Below are positions 26,077-35,373 of a stretch of 64,000 bases of DNA, piece by piece. Made by a program: the position numbers and the translations under genes. This DNA comes from an uncultured Porphyromonadaceae bacterium. Lineage in GTDB: Bacteria; Bacteroidota; Bacteroidia; Bacteroidales; Muribaculaceae. The DNA lies in NCBI GenBank assembly GCA_937921035.1, contig CALEUL010000021.1, positions 26,623 to 90,622 on the forward strand, in the 5' to 3' direction. Under the pieces are notes generated by a model. The model did not search any database and was not told where the DNA came from. It saw only the letters and a program-made list of their open reading frames with translations. Within the stretch, counting starts at the first letter, position 1, and each line of letters begins with the position of its first letter.

Positions 26077-26504
26077 ACGCAACAATAAGTCTTTCAATAA
26101 GCCGTCTGCAGGAGGTTATCTACGCCCACTCGGCGGCACTGCGCCTGTGGACAGGCGACGACAGGGCACTCGTAACAGACGAGCACAGCACACTGCTGAA
26201 TATTTTCATAAACGAGGAAGCCGACCGCATCGCTATGGATCTTTCATTCGTCGTGGAGAGTGTGGACCGCAGCGACGCGGATATCATAGCCCTGAAATGC
26301 AGTCTCGGCAACGGCACAAGCGTGCGCATGTGGCAGCGAAGCATCGAAACTGCGGTGTGCGCCGCTGTTATAGCCCGCATTATGGACAACAGGCATTTAG
26401 ACGGAGGCGAAGTGTATATCCGCGACCGGGCCGGGCTGATAGACAATCTGCGGCGCCAGGCGCTCACATTCACTCTGCCGGGAAACATCGCCCGCGGGGC
26501 ATAG
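26073..26504 (+). CDS. Hypothetical protein, second gene of the overlapping pair
   Basis: A 143-residue soluble protein that I cannot assign. The sequence looks helical in the middle (TLLNIFINEEADRIAMDLSF, SIETAVCAAVIARIMDN) and has no signal peptide or cysteine motif. The ATGA overlap with the preceding gene implies translational coupling and perhaps a joint function. Two hairpins lie downstream before fumarase. Confidence 0.65.
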   Translation: MNATISLSISRLQEVIYAHSAALRLWTGDDRALVTDEHSTLLNIFINEEADRIAMDLSFVVESVDRSDADIIALKCSLGNGTSVRMWQRSIETAVCAAVIARIMDNRHLDGGEVYIRDRAGLIDNLRRQALTFTLPGNIARGA

Positions 26505-26541
26505 AAACAGCCGAATGGCCGGAGGCCGATAATTTACCTAA

Positions 26542-26564
26542 CCGCGGGCGCTTGCCGCCCGTGG
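26542..26564. other. Short hairpin after the small-gene pair
   Basis: CCGCGGGCG at 26542-26550 pairs with CGCCCGTGG at 26556-26564 (one G-T pair), loop of five bases. No T-run follows, so a terminator role is uncertain. Confidence 0.5.
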
Positions 26565-26583
26565 GATTCTCGGAGAATCGTCA

Positions 26584-26642
26584 AATCAGCCCCGGAGGCG
26601 GCTGCACAGCAATCGGAAGTGCAGCCACCTCCGGTGCTGATT
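26584..26642. repeat. Long imperfect palindrome upstream of fumarase
   Basis: Arms of 24 bases at 26584-26607 and 26619-26642 pair with two mismatches around an 11-base loop (AATCAGC...GCTGCAC and GTGCAGC...GCTGATT). It lies about 50 bases before the fumarase promoter and is far longer than a normal terminator stem. It has no adjacent T-run. It could be a REP-like element, a structured RNA end or a protein-binding site. Confidence 0.7.
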
Positions 26643-26692
26643 CAGTTAATTGCTCCTTATAATCCCACTCCACTCTCCGCTCAAAAAAAATA

Positions 26693-26724
26693 TTTGTCTT
26701 TGTCGAAAAGTATTCGTAAGTTTG
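26693..26724 (+). promoter_or_regulatory. Bacteroidetes-type promoter for fumarase
   Basis: TTTG at 26693-26696 and TAAGTTTG at 26717-26724, spacer 20 bases. The start codon is about 50 bases downstream of the expected start site. Confidence 0.75.
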
Positions 26725-26782
26725 CATTCCGTACGGTCATATGGCCGTACGATAATGTAAAACACTATCCTACAAACCCTAT

Positions 26783-28435
26783 ATGGCTACAAAACCGTTT
26801 CATTACCAGGAGATGTTCCCCCTCGGACCAGACACTACCGAGTACTATCATCTTACCTCCGATTACGTCCACACCGAAAACTGGGGCGGACACGAATTTC
26901 TTGTCATCGACCCTGAAGCTCTGACCGTACTTGCCCGCCAGTGCACTCACGACAACGCTTTCATGCTGCGCCGCGAGCACAACGAGATGGTCGCAAAGAT
27001 TCTGAGCGACCCCGAAGCAAGCCAGAACGACAAGTTTGTGGCACTCACCATGCTTCGCAACGCTGAGGTGGCAGCCAAGGGTCAGCTGCCTTTCTGCCAG
27101 GATACGGGCACAGCCATCTGCCACGCATCCAAGGGACAGAACGTATACACGGGCTGCAACGACGAGGAGAAGATTTCGCACGGCGTATACCTAACTTACA
27201 CCACCGACAATCTCCGCTACAGCCAGAACGCTCCGCTCACCATGTACGATGAAGTGAACACCGGCTGCAACCTGCCCGCTCAGATTGACATCCATGCCAC
27301 CGAAGGCAACGAATATCACTTCCTGTTCGTAGCCAAGGGAGGCGGCTCGGCAAACAAGACATACCTCTATCAGGAAACAAAGGCAACCATCAACCCCGAC
27401 AAGCTCGTGCCCTTCCTTATCGAGAAGATGCGCACTCTCGGAACCGCCGCATGCCCGCCCTACCATATCGCTTTCGTTATCGGCGGCACCTCTGCCGAGA
27501 AGAACCTCGAGGTGGTGAAGAAAGCATCCGTCAAGTATCTGGACAATCTGCCCACCAAGGGAAACGAGTACGGCCACGCTTTCCGCGATATCGAACTTGA
27601 GAAAGTGCTCAAGAAAGCATCCGAAGAACTCGGCCTCGGCGCACAGTTCGGCGGAAAATACTATGCCCACGACATACGCGTTATCCGTCTGCCGCGCCAC
27701 GGCGCCTCCTGCCCCATCGGTATGGGCGTGAGCTGCTCGGCCGACCGCAACATCAAGGCCAAAATCAACAAGGAAGGCCTGTGGATAGAGAAACTCGACA
27801 CCAACCCCGGCGAGCTCATTCCCGAAGAATACCGCAAGCAGGGCGAAGGCGAGGTTGTTAAGATCGACCTGAACCGTCCGATGCCCGAAGTGCTGGCCGA
27901 ACTGTCGAAATACCCCGTAAGCACCCGTCTGTCCCTCAACGGCACCATAATCGTAGGCCGCGACATCGCACACGCCAAGATTAAAGAACGTCTCGACAAG
28001 GGAGAACCCATGCCGCAGTACCTCAAGGACCATCCCATCTATTACGCAGGCCCCGCCAAAACTCCCGCAGGTATGCCTTCCGGCTCCTTCGGTCCCACGA
28101 CGGCAGGCCGCATGGACAGCTACGTCGACCAGTTCCAGAGCGCCGGCGGCTCCATGATAATGATTGCCAAGGGCAACCGCTCGCAGCAGGTTACCGACGC
28201 ATGCCACAAGCACGGAGGATTCTACCTCGGTTCTATCGGCGGTCCCGCCGCTGTTCTGGCGCAGAACTCCATCAAGAGCGTGGAACTTCTGGAATACCCC
28301 GAACTCGGAATGGAAGCTATCTGGAAAATCGAGGTTGAGAACTTCCCCGCATTCATCCTCGTAGACGACAAAGGCAACGACTTCTTTACCCAGATCAACG
28401 AAAAATGCAAAATATGCGGTCTTAACAAGAAATAA
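26783..28435 (+). CDS. Class I (iron-sulfur) fumarate hydratase
   Basis: A 550-residue fused-type class I fumarase that interconverts fumarate and malate with an oxygen-sensitive [4Fe-4S] cluster. The alpha region carries LPFCQDTGTAI (Cys near 105), AACPPYHIAFVIGGTSAEKN (Cys near 223) and HGASCPIGMGVSCSADRN (Cys near 310), the three cluster ligands. The beta region carries SLNGTIIVGRDIAHAK and YYAGPAKTPAGMPSGSFGPTTAGRMD. In Bacteroidales it works in the reductive branch from oxaloacetate to succinate. It has its own promoter and terminator and so stands alone. Confidence 0.95.
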   Translation: MATKPFHYQEMFPLGPDTTEYYHLTSDYVHTENWGGHEFLVIDPEALTVLARQCTHDNAFMLRREHNEMVAKILSDPEASQNDKFVALTMLRNAEVAAKGQLPFCQDTGTAICHASKGQNVYTGCNDEEKISHGVYLTYTTDNLRYSQNAPLTMYDEVNTGCNLPAQIDIHATEGNEYHFLFVAKGGGSANKTYLYQETKATINPDKLVPFLIEKMRTLGTAACPPYHIAFVIGGTSAEKNLEVVKKASVKYLDNLPTKGNEYGHAFRDIELEKVLKKASEELGLGAQFGGKYYAHDIRVIRLPRHGASCPIGMGVSCSADRNIKAKINKEGLWIEKLDTNPGELIPEEYRKQGEGEVVKIDLNRPMPEVLAELSKYPVSTRLSLNGTIIVGRDIAHAKIKERLDKGEPMPQYLKDHPIYYAGPAKTPAGMPSGSFGPTTAGRMDSYVDQFQSAGGSMIMIAKGNRSQQVTDACHKHGGFYLGSIGGPAAVLAQNSIKSVELLEYPELGMEAIWKIEVENFPAFILVDDKGNDFFTQINEKCKICGLNKK

Positions 28436-28452
28436 GACCAACTGAACCAAAA

Positions 28453-28489
28453 GGACCGTCGGGGATGCAACACATCCTCCGGTCCTTTT
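28453..28489 (+). terminator. Terminator after fumarase
   Basis: An imperfect hairpin starting GGACCG and ending CGGTCC (28453-28485), followed by TTTTGTTATTATTG. Confidence 0.75.
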
Positions 28490-28544
28490 GTTATTATTGT
28501 GGCTTTACGTCCATTAAAAACTTTTACAACTAACATTTTCAATA

Positions 28545-31500
28545 ATGATGCGTATAAAATCCGTCATCCTTACCGCCGTACTCGTAATCATGTCGTTTTT
28601 CAACTCTTTCGGAGCGCAGACCGACGAACCCGACTTCGCCTACCCGCAGACAGTGGCCGCCGACGCTACAAAAGCACTGGAGAACGCAACCGACGGCCCC
28701 ACACGCCTGCGCGCGCTGCTGGAGCTGACATGCGCCCTTCAGCGCGTCGACCCCGACACCGCATTTGCCATGCCGGCACTGGTGCAGCGGAATATGGACA
28801 AGCCGGGCCTTACGGACGCCGACCGCGCCATGTTCACAGCCCTGCAGGCCAGGATGTTCACCGACATCTACAACTCTGCCCGCTTCAAATACGACCGTGT
28901 CGACGCTCCTCTGGAGCCTCTGCTAGCCGATGTGAACCTGTGGAGCGGCAAGCAGTTCAAGAAAAAGATTTCCGACCTCTACACCGAGGCCGCAGCGTAT
29001 GCCGAAAAGGACAATGCCTCGCTGGAGCTGTACAAGAGCAGCCTCGAAATGAACAATAACGCCCTGCGGTATATTCCCGACGTGCGCGGTTTCGTGGCGC
29101 TGAAGAACATGGAGGTGATGGAGAACCCGATGGACGCGCGTCGTTTTGCGGGAACTGTCGCCGCGCTCTATCCCGAGGCTTCGCAGCCCTGGTTCTACTG
29201 GCAGACACGCGCCACCGGCGACCGGAAGGCACTCCTGAAATTGTACAAGACCCATGCGTCGGAGGAAGCCGCGCGTTATGTGCTGTATGCTCTCGCCAAC
29301 GACGGAAGTGAATATTATGCTTATGCCGAAGAATCTGTTGACGGAGACACGGAACAGAGCTTTGAGGACGCGCTCATAGTGGCGCTGAAACAGTCGCTCG
29401 TGAATTTCCCCGGCTGGTACGGAAACGCCGCTCTCACCGACTGTCTGAACCGCCTTACACGTGCCTCGGTCAATGTTTCCGCACCGAAGTACGTCGCCCC
29501 CAATTCCGAATGTGAGTTTACCGTTAAGGCAAAATATGTAAAGGATTTAACCTTAGCGCTCTACCGTCTGAATGGCAACGGCAATATCTCCGACAGCAAG
29601 ATTGCCGCGAGTTGCAAGCGTACCGCCGTCAGGACCATAAACCTCGGCGGAAAAACCGACACGACCGTTACCGTGAAGATTCCCGTGGGCGCCTCGGGCA
29701 AATACGCTCTTGTGCCGGATATGAAGGGCATCAAGGCCCAGCAGATATCGTCGGTACGCATCGAGGCAACACCCATAATGCCCGTTGTTGTAAACGGCCT
29801 CGACAAACAGGCCCTGATGGTTACCGACTTCACCACAGGCGCGCCTGTGCGTGGCGTAGGCACAAGCCTGGTTATGAAGACATGGCGTCGCAATGCTGTT
29901 ACAAAGACGCGCTCCCTCGGAAGCACCGACCGCGAAGGCATACTCAGTTTCGCTTGCGAGAAACGTTCCGAATGGCCCACTCAGTATCTGCGTCTTAGCT
30001 ATCAGGCACGTAGCTACGATTTCGAGCAGGCGCTCGAGGTAGCCGGCCCATACGACCGGAGCAATATCGATGATACAAACATTCTGATATTCACCGACCG
30101 GGCTCTCTATCATCCCGGCGACAGCATACGTTGGGCCGCTGTGCTTGCCAATAACGGCAAAACCATTGAAGGAGCCGACGTTACAGTTACTCTGCGAAAT
30201 ACCCACGGCGAGGATGAAGCGAGCGAAAATCTGCGCACCGATGCCTACGGACGCATTGAGGGTGCTTTCGCAACCCGAAAGGGCATACTTACAGGCTCTT
30301 GGAACTTAACCGTTAAACACGGCAAATCTACACGCAGTGCATATGTTACCGTGAGCGATTTCCGCCTGCCTACATTCTCCGCGACAGTTAAAAGCGTAGA
30401 GCGCGACGTTCCCGCCAAAGGTGCCGTGCGTATCTCCGGCAACGCCACCACATTCTCCGGAATGCCCGTGGTGAACGCCGATGTGAATATTACAATCAGC
30501 GGCGCATGGCGCTGGCGCTGGTTCGGGCCGGTACAGCAGCTCGGCACTCTTCAGGCCCGCACCGACGCCGCCGGCAACTTCTCCGTTGATGTTCCAGCCG
30601 AAATGCTCGCACAGAACAGCAACAACGGAAAACCATACACGGATTTCTATGCTGCCGTAACTGTAACGGCACAGGACGGCGAAGCCGCCGACACAAACCG
30701 CGGTTTCACCACCGGCAAACCATATGCCCTCTGCGCAACGGTGCAGAAAACAATCGTGGACAGTTCCGAACGTGCCATCGTGAAGTTCGAGGCTTATAAT
30801 GCCGACGGCAAGGAAGTTCCCGTCGCCTTGAAATGGGCCCTGATACAGAAAGAAGGCAAGAACGTCAAGGAATTCCTTACTGGCACCGCAAAAGCCGGTC
30901 AGGAGAAGAAAATAAATATCTCCAAACTTGCCGCCGGATATTATACCCTACGCCTGTGCGCCGCCGACACTACCCTCGCCGATTCTTCGGAACCGTTGGC
31001 TCTGACAGTATACAACCAGGCTACCGGACAGATGCCAGCCGACCAATATCTGTTTGTGCCCTCAAGCGAGACATCGGCCAAAGGCGGCAAAGCCGAAATC
31101 CTTGTTGGCATCAATGCCCCCGAGGCATACGTATATGCAATCGTGAAAAACGGTGCGGAACTGTCGCAGATTGCCCTGCATAAACTGACACGCGGTTTCC
31201 ACAGCATTTCCGTTCCCGTCAACGACCCCGAGGAAGCCCAGATATCGCTTGTTACCGTGCATAACGGCAATGTGGCAAGCTATGGAATACGGGTAAAGAC
31301 GCCCGAGAAAAAGACGCCGGAAGTCAAGGCCGAGAGTTTCCGCGACCGTCTGACACCCGGCGCGGGCGAACAATGGCGATTCCGTCTGCTCGACGGCAAC
31401 GGTGCGCCCATAAAGGATGCCGCCATGATTGCCACGCTCTACAACAAAGCTCTCGACGAACTTGCCAACGGCTATTGGCCCAACAGCTTCAACTTCTATA

Positions 31501-34034
31501 AACCCTCGTACAACTTCTATCTCGACTACCTGCGCAACTATCGCGCCAACTGCGGGGTTACAGAATCGCTGAACCCAAGGGCCAAAAATTACTTCGTATG
31601 GCCAGAGTTCCGCTTCATGAACATGTATGTGGTCAACTATGCGCGGCCTATGATGCGCAAGAGTATGGCCGCGGCTGCAGCTCCAACGATGGGCAGCGCA
31701 ACAAACAGCATTCTGGATGTTTCGGACAACTTAATAATTGAAGGTGTCGCCGAAAACGAAACCGCCGAGGATTTGTCAACGGAGATTGGCGCCGGCAGCG
31801 AGGAAGAAAGCACGAAGCCGACCGCCGAAGCCTTCGAATACCGCACTGGCGAGGCCCTGCAGGCGTTCTGGATGCCTTCGCTGGTATCAGACAGCAACGG
31901 CAACATCGACCTGACTTTCTCCGTGCCCAACGCAAACGGTACATGGCAGATGAAGGCCTTCGCATGGAATAGCGACTGCACCGCCGCACAGTACATGGCA
32001 CAGTGCATCGCCAACAAGCCAGTAATGGTGAGTCCGAACCTGCCGCGATTCCTGCGTCAGGGCGACAAGGCAACCATACTCGCCACTGTATTCAACAACA
32101 GCGACGAACAGACCGCCATCACCTCGACTATCGAGATTTTCGATGTTGCCACCGGCGAGACCCTGCAGACCGCCCAAAGTACCGACACCATTGCAGCCAA
32201 AGGCTCCGCAATAGTGGCCATTGAGACCGTAGCACCCGTTGACGCCGCATCTATCGGCTACCGCGTTCGCAGCCAGGCCGGCAGCTTCGCCGACGGTGAG
32301 CAGCAGCTCATCCCCGTGCTCTCGGCGGCAACCACCGTGATAGAAAGCACAGAATTCTATCTCAACCCCAACGACAAGAAGCCTTTCGAATTCACGGTAA
32401 AGAACGCCAAGAATGCCACCCTCACGCTGCAGTACTGCCAAAACCCCGTATGGACTGCTGTAAAGGCCATGCGCGGCATCAACGGCGCCGAAAGCAACAT
32501 ATCCACACGCCTCGTAGGCAAGATTTTCTCGGCTTTGGCTGCACAGAAGATTATCGGAGACAACAAGGCCATCGCCGACGCCCTGCGCCAGTGGGCCGAC
32601 AACCCCTCGGAGAAAGCTCTTGTTTCCATGCTCGAGAAGAATGACGATCTGAAGCGCCTGCTGCTCGACCAGACCCCTTGGGTGCAGACCGCGGCAAACC
32701 AGACGCAGCGCATGGCCGCTCTTGCCGAGGTCCTCGACCCCGACAAGGTCAGGACTGTGCTCGACGCCTCCACTGCCGCTCTTGAAAAGCTGCGCAACGC
32801 CGACGGCGGCTTCGCATGGGCCACATGGTCGGAGAAATCCTCCGAATGGTCCACCGAAACCGTGCTTACGACGCTCGGCATTGCCTACTCCCTTGATATG
32901 CTCCACGACAAGGCTCTCCTCGGCATGGTTCAACCCGCCTTCAACTACCTTGTAAAAGAGTTTCTCCGATACGATTATCCCGAGCGCGACAGCATCAATA
33001 TCGGCCTGAGCACTATTGCCGCAATGATGCCGTTCATCAAACTCGATACCGACGCCAAGGCCATTATTGACCGCACTGATGCCTATACTATGGCAAACTG
33101 GCGCAAGGGCAATGTAGGCTCCAAGGCATGGGACGTTATCATGCTCAGGAAATCGCATCCCGCCGAGGCCGAGGCTATCATGGAATCCATCCGCCAGTAC
33201 GGCGTGTACAAGAGCGGCACAGGGCTCTCCTTCCCCAGCATAAGCGATATCCGCTCCTACGCTACCATAATCCAGGCCTACAAGGAGATGAACGCTCCCG
33301 CCGAGGAAATCGACAGGATGCGCCAGTGGGTGCTCGTCCAGGCTCAGGCCAGCGACGACTTCGGGGCATACAATCCCGATTACATCATTGCCGCACTTAT
33401 GCTCACGGGCAGCGACTGGACATCCATCCCGGTAGAGCAGAATGTGAAGGTTGACGGACAGCCCGTCGTCATCGACAAGATTGAGAGCGCCACGGGCTAC
33501 TTCGCACAGCAGATCAAGGCCGCTGGCAATAAAGTTACAGTTAGCGTGCAGCCCAACGGCGTAACGCCTTCCTACGGCTCTGTAATCGCCATCAGCCGCA
33601 AACAGATGAAGAACGTGAAGGCTCGTCCGGGCCGCGACCTATCCATCGAAAAGCGCGTGCTCGTACAGCGCGGCGGCGAATGGGTGGAGACCAACAGTTT
33701 CGCCCTCGGCGAGCGCGTACGCGTTCAGCTGACTATCGTAGCCAAGCGAAACCTCAAATATGTTACCATCGACGACGAGCGCCCCGCCACATTCGAGCCT
33801 GTCGACCAGCTGCCCGGCTATGTCTATGACGGCAGTCTGGCATTCTACCGAGAGAATCTCGACGCCTCAACGCGCCTGTTCATAGGCCGGCTTGGAAAAG
33901 GCACCTATCATGTTACCTACGACATGACCGCCAACGTGGCCGGCAGCTTCATCTCCGGCATCGCCACTCTCCAGAGCCAGTATGCTCCCGAGCTGACTGC
34001 CCATTCATCGGCAGCCCGAATCACAGTAGAATAA
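28545..34034 (+). CDS. Large secreted alpha-2-macroglobulin family protein lacking the thioester
   Basis: An 1829-residue exported protein, the largest in the window. It starts with a signal peptide (SVILTAVLVIMSFFNSFGAQ), then a helical region of about 300 residues and a series of macroglobulin domains. These include the MG2-type segment around 510-620 (ILIFTDRALYHPGDSIRW) and the alpha-2-macroglobulin segment EALQAFWMPSLVSDSNGNIDLTFSVPNANG near 1120; SPNLPRFLRQGDKATILATV follows. A helical toroid-like domain (about 1300-1580) and a C-terminal beta domain complete the fold. The CxEQ thioester motif expected near residue 1300 is absent. Bacterial homologues are thought to guard the periplasm against foreign proteases; without a thioester any trapping would be non-covalent. 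Confidence 0.88.
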   Translation: MMRIKSVILTAVLVIMSFFNSFGAQTDEPDFAYPQTVAADATKALENATDGPTRLRALLELTCALQRVDPDTAFAMPALVQRNMDKPGLTDADRAMFTALQARMFTDIYNSARFKYDRVDAPLEPLLADVNLWSGKQFKKKISDLYTEAAAYAEKDNASLELYKSSLEMNNNALRYIPDVRGFVALKNMEVMENPMDARRFAGTVAALYPEASQPWFYWQTRATGDRKALLKLYKTHASEEAARYVLYALANDGSEYYAYAEESVDGDTEQSFEDALIVALKQSLVNFPGWYGNAALTDCLNRLTRASVNVSAPKYVAPNSECEFTVKAKYVKDLTLALYRLNGNGNISDSKIAASCKRTAVRTINLGGKTDTTVTVKIPVGASGKYALVPDMKGIKAQQISSVRIEATPIMPVVVNGLDKQALMVTDFTTGAPVRGVGTSLVMKTWRRNAVTKTRSLGSTDREGILSFACEKRSEWPTQYLRLSYQARSYDFEQALEVAGPYDRSNIDDTNILIFTDRALYHPGDSIRWAAVLANNGKTIEGADVTVTLRNTHGEDEASENLRTDAYGRIEGAFATRKGILTGSWNLTVKHGKSTRSAYVTVSDFRLPTFSATVKSVERDVPAKGAVRISGNATTFSGMPVVNADVNITISGAWRWRWFGPVQQLGTLQARTDAAGNFSVDVPAEMLAQNSNNGKPYTDFYAAVTVTAQDGEAADTNRGFTTGKPYALCATVQKTIVDSSERAIVKFEAYNADGKEVPVALKWALIQKEGKNVKEFLTGTAKAGQEKKINISKLAAGYYTLRLCAADTTLADSSEPLALTVYNQATGQMPADQYLFVPSSETSAKGGKAEILVGINAPEAYVYAIVKNGAELSQIALHKLTRGFHSISVPVNDPEEAQISLVTVHNGNVASYGIRVKTPEKKTPEVKAESFRDRLTPGAGEQWRFRLLDGNGAPIKDAAMIATLYNKALDELANGYWPNSFNFYKPSYNFYLDYLRNYRANCGVTESLNPRAKNYFVWPEFRFMNMYVVNYARPMMRKSMAAAAAPTMGSATNSILDVSDNLIIEGVAENETAEDLSTEIGAGSEEESTKPTAEAFEYRTGEALQAFWMPSLVSDSNGNIDLTFSVPNANGTWQMKAFAWNSDCTAAQYMAQCIANKPVMVSPNLPRFLRQGDKATILATVFNNSDEQTAITSTIEIFDVATGETLQTAQSTDTIAAKGSAIVAIETVAPVDAASIGYRVRSQAGSFADGEQQLIPVLSAATTVIESTEFYLNPNDKKPFEFTVKNAKNATLTLQYCQNPVWTAVKAMRGINGAESNISTRLVGKIFSALAAQKIIGDNKAIADALRQWADNPSEKALVSMLEKNDDLKRLLLDQTPWVQTAANQTQRMAALAEVLDPDKVRTVLDASTAALEKLRNADGGFAWATWSEKSSEWSTETVLTTLGIAYSLDMLHDKALLGMVQPAFNYLVKEFLRYDYPERDSINIGLSTIAAMMPFIKLDTDAKAIIDRTDAYTMANWRKGNVGSKAWDVIMLRKSHPAEAEAIMESIRQYGVYKSGTGLSFPSISDIRSYATIIQAYKEMNAPAEEIDRMRQWVLVQAQASDDFGAYNPDYIIAALMLTGSDWTSIPVEQNVKVDGQPVVIDKIESATGYFAQQIKAAGNKVTVSVQPNGVTPSYGSVIAISRKQMKNVKARPGRDLSIEKRVLVQRGGEWVETNSFALGERVRVQLTIVAKRNLKYVTIDDERPATFEPVDQLPGYVYDGSLAFYRENLDASTRLFIGRLGKGTYHVTYDMTANVAGSFISGIATLQSQYAPELTAHSSAARITVE

Positions 34035-34057
34035 GCTCAAAGCCTTTTGTATACGAC

Positions 34058-34088
34058 AATCGCCTCCGAACGAGGCGATTGTTTTTTT
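34058..34088 (+). terminator. Terminator between the macroglobulin and comF genes
   Basis: A perfect nine-base stem AATCGCCTC/GAGGCGATT (34058-34066, 34072-34080), five-base loop, then seven T. It ends the plus-strand gene just before the convergent comF stop. Confidence 0.88.
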
Positions 34089-34093
34089 ATCGG

Positions 34094-34843
34094 TCAGTCG
34101 CCAACATAGCCGAGGGCGATTATACCTATGCTCGCTGGTCTGGCGCCGGAGACAGAGATGGCGCGGATACACTCGGCCACGGTAGCGCCGGTGGTTACAA
34201 CATCGTCCACAATGGCAATATGCTTGCCGTCGAGTTCATGAGAATCGGCCACGGCGAAATTATCCACGAGATTTTTGCGGCGCTTGTCGGCGCGGCGCCG
34301 GCTCTGCTTGGGGTGGCGCTTCAGTGCCACAAGATTATCGCCCACAGGAATACCCGCAACATCAGCTATCCCGCGGGCAATCTCAACGCTCTGATTGAAG
34401 CCGCGGTGCAAACGACGGCTCCAGTGCATTGGCACGGGCAGAAGCAGCTCTACTGCCGAAAACGGCATCTGACGGCTTCCGGCAGCCACTAAAGACTGTT
34501 CATGCGCAATCAGTTCACGTGCCATAAGGACACCCGCATAGCGGGCAAGCGAAGGACGGTCGTCGAACTTGGCGCGACGGACAATGTCGGCGTAGGGACT
34601 GCTGTGGTTGTAGAAAAACCACGCCGCAGTGAATCCAGGAGGCGCTATGCCGTTGGCCACAACGGCGCTCATAGGCGTGGCGGCGCCGTAATAGCCGGTG
34701 CGCGGCAACTCCATCAGGCAGCGCGTGCACACAAAGCGCTCGCCGGCGACAAGACGCCCCCGGCACACACAGCATAATTCCGGCGCGACAAAATCCAGAA
34801 CAATATGCCTGATATTATGCAGAATAGCGCGAAACACACGCAA
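34094..34843 (-). CDS. comF: ComF family phosphoribosyltransferase-like protein
   Basis: A 249-residue protein of the ComF/GntX family. The N-terminal zinc-finger cysteines (CCVCRGRLVAGERFVCTRC) and the C-terminal PRPP-binding motif IAIVDDVVTTGATV are clear, with LLLPVPMHWSRRLHRGFNQS between them. In competent bacteria ComF helps take up single-stranded DNA. In Bacteroidetes its role is not settled, and no other competence genes are nearby. Confidence 0.93.
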   Translation of the reverse strand: MRVFRAILHNIRHIVLDFVAPELCCVCRGRLVAGERFVCTRCLMELPRTGYYGAATPMSAVVANGIAPPGFTAAWFFYNHSSPYADIVRRAKFDDRPSLARYAGVLMARELIAHEQSLVAAGSRQMPFSAVELLLPVPMHWSRRLHRGFNQSVEIARGIADVAGIPVGDNLVALKRHPKQSRRRADKRRKNLVDNFAVADSHELDGKHIAIVDDVVTTGATVAECIRAISVSGARPASIGIIALGYVGD

Positions 34844-34867
34844 ATTTAGCTATTTTTTGGCATAATG

Positions 34868-34899
34868 TTTGTCCACAGAAGTATTTGTTCCTATCTTTG
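34868..34899 (+). promoter_or_regulatory. Bacteroidetes-type promoter
   Basis: TTTG at 34868-34871 and TATCTTTG at 34892-34899, 20-base spacer. It sits divergent to comF and sets the translation start of the next gene at 34923. Confidence 0.75.
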
Positions 34900-34922
34900 A
34901 TTTCAATATTTGCCCGCACGAT

Positions 34923-35372
34923 ATGTTCGACACAGTAGAATTTTACGTTATAACAGCCTTTGTAGCCGCCGCGGTGATAGCCGCTGCCGCGATGCCCGCC
35001 CGCCGGTCGGCGGTGCGAGAGTTCCTTTATGCCGGATTCCTCGATTACGACGCAACACCGTCTGTCCCAGGTATTGTCGCCACCGTCAACGACGACGGCA
35101 GCCTCACTATATGGCGCTTCGGCCTTGCTGGCGTGAGCGACCTGGGAGCATTCAGCATTGCCGTGAAAGTGAGCGGCTTCGATGTTACGATAACCGAGCG
35201 AATCACCCCAGGAGCTCCGGCGGCACGCAATGCCACGGCTGGATGCGTGCGCCTCGATTGCCTCGGGCGCGAGCGCTATCATTTCCAGTACATCAACGAA
35301 AACATGGGGCGCAGCGCGGCGTTCACGCTGAACATGCGTCCGGGAAACAGGATAGAGCGCAGACTCGAATGA
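34923..35372 (+). CDS. Small membrane-anchored hypothetical protein
   Basis: A 149-residue protein with one N-terminal transmembrane helix (about 6-24, YVITAFVAAAVIAAAAM) followed by a beta-rich domain of about 110 residues (GIVATVNDDGSLTIWRFGL, VKVSGFDVTITERI). No family is recognised. The start at 34923 is chosen because the upstream ATG overlaps the promoter. Its stop lies one base from the stop of convergent mgtE. Confidence 0.7.
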   Translation: MFDTVEFYVITAFVAAAVIAAAAMPARRSAVREFLYAGFLDYDATPSVPGIVATVNDDGSLTIWRFGLAGVSDLGAFSIAVKVSGFDVTITERITPGAPAARNATAGCVRLDCLGRERYHFQYINENMGRSAAFTLNMRPGNRIERRLE

Positions 35373-35373
35373 T

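Noticed and set aside
27191..28450. A 419-codon minus-strand frame opposite fumarase
   Set aside because: Antisense of a clear class I fumarase with cluster cysteines on the plus strand.
34079..34492. Plus-strand 137-codon frame
   Set aside because: Antisense of comF, whose zinc-finger and PRPP motifs are clear.
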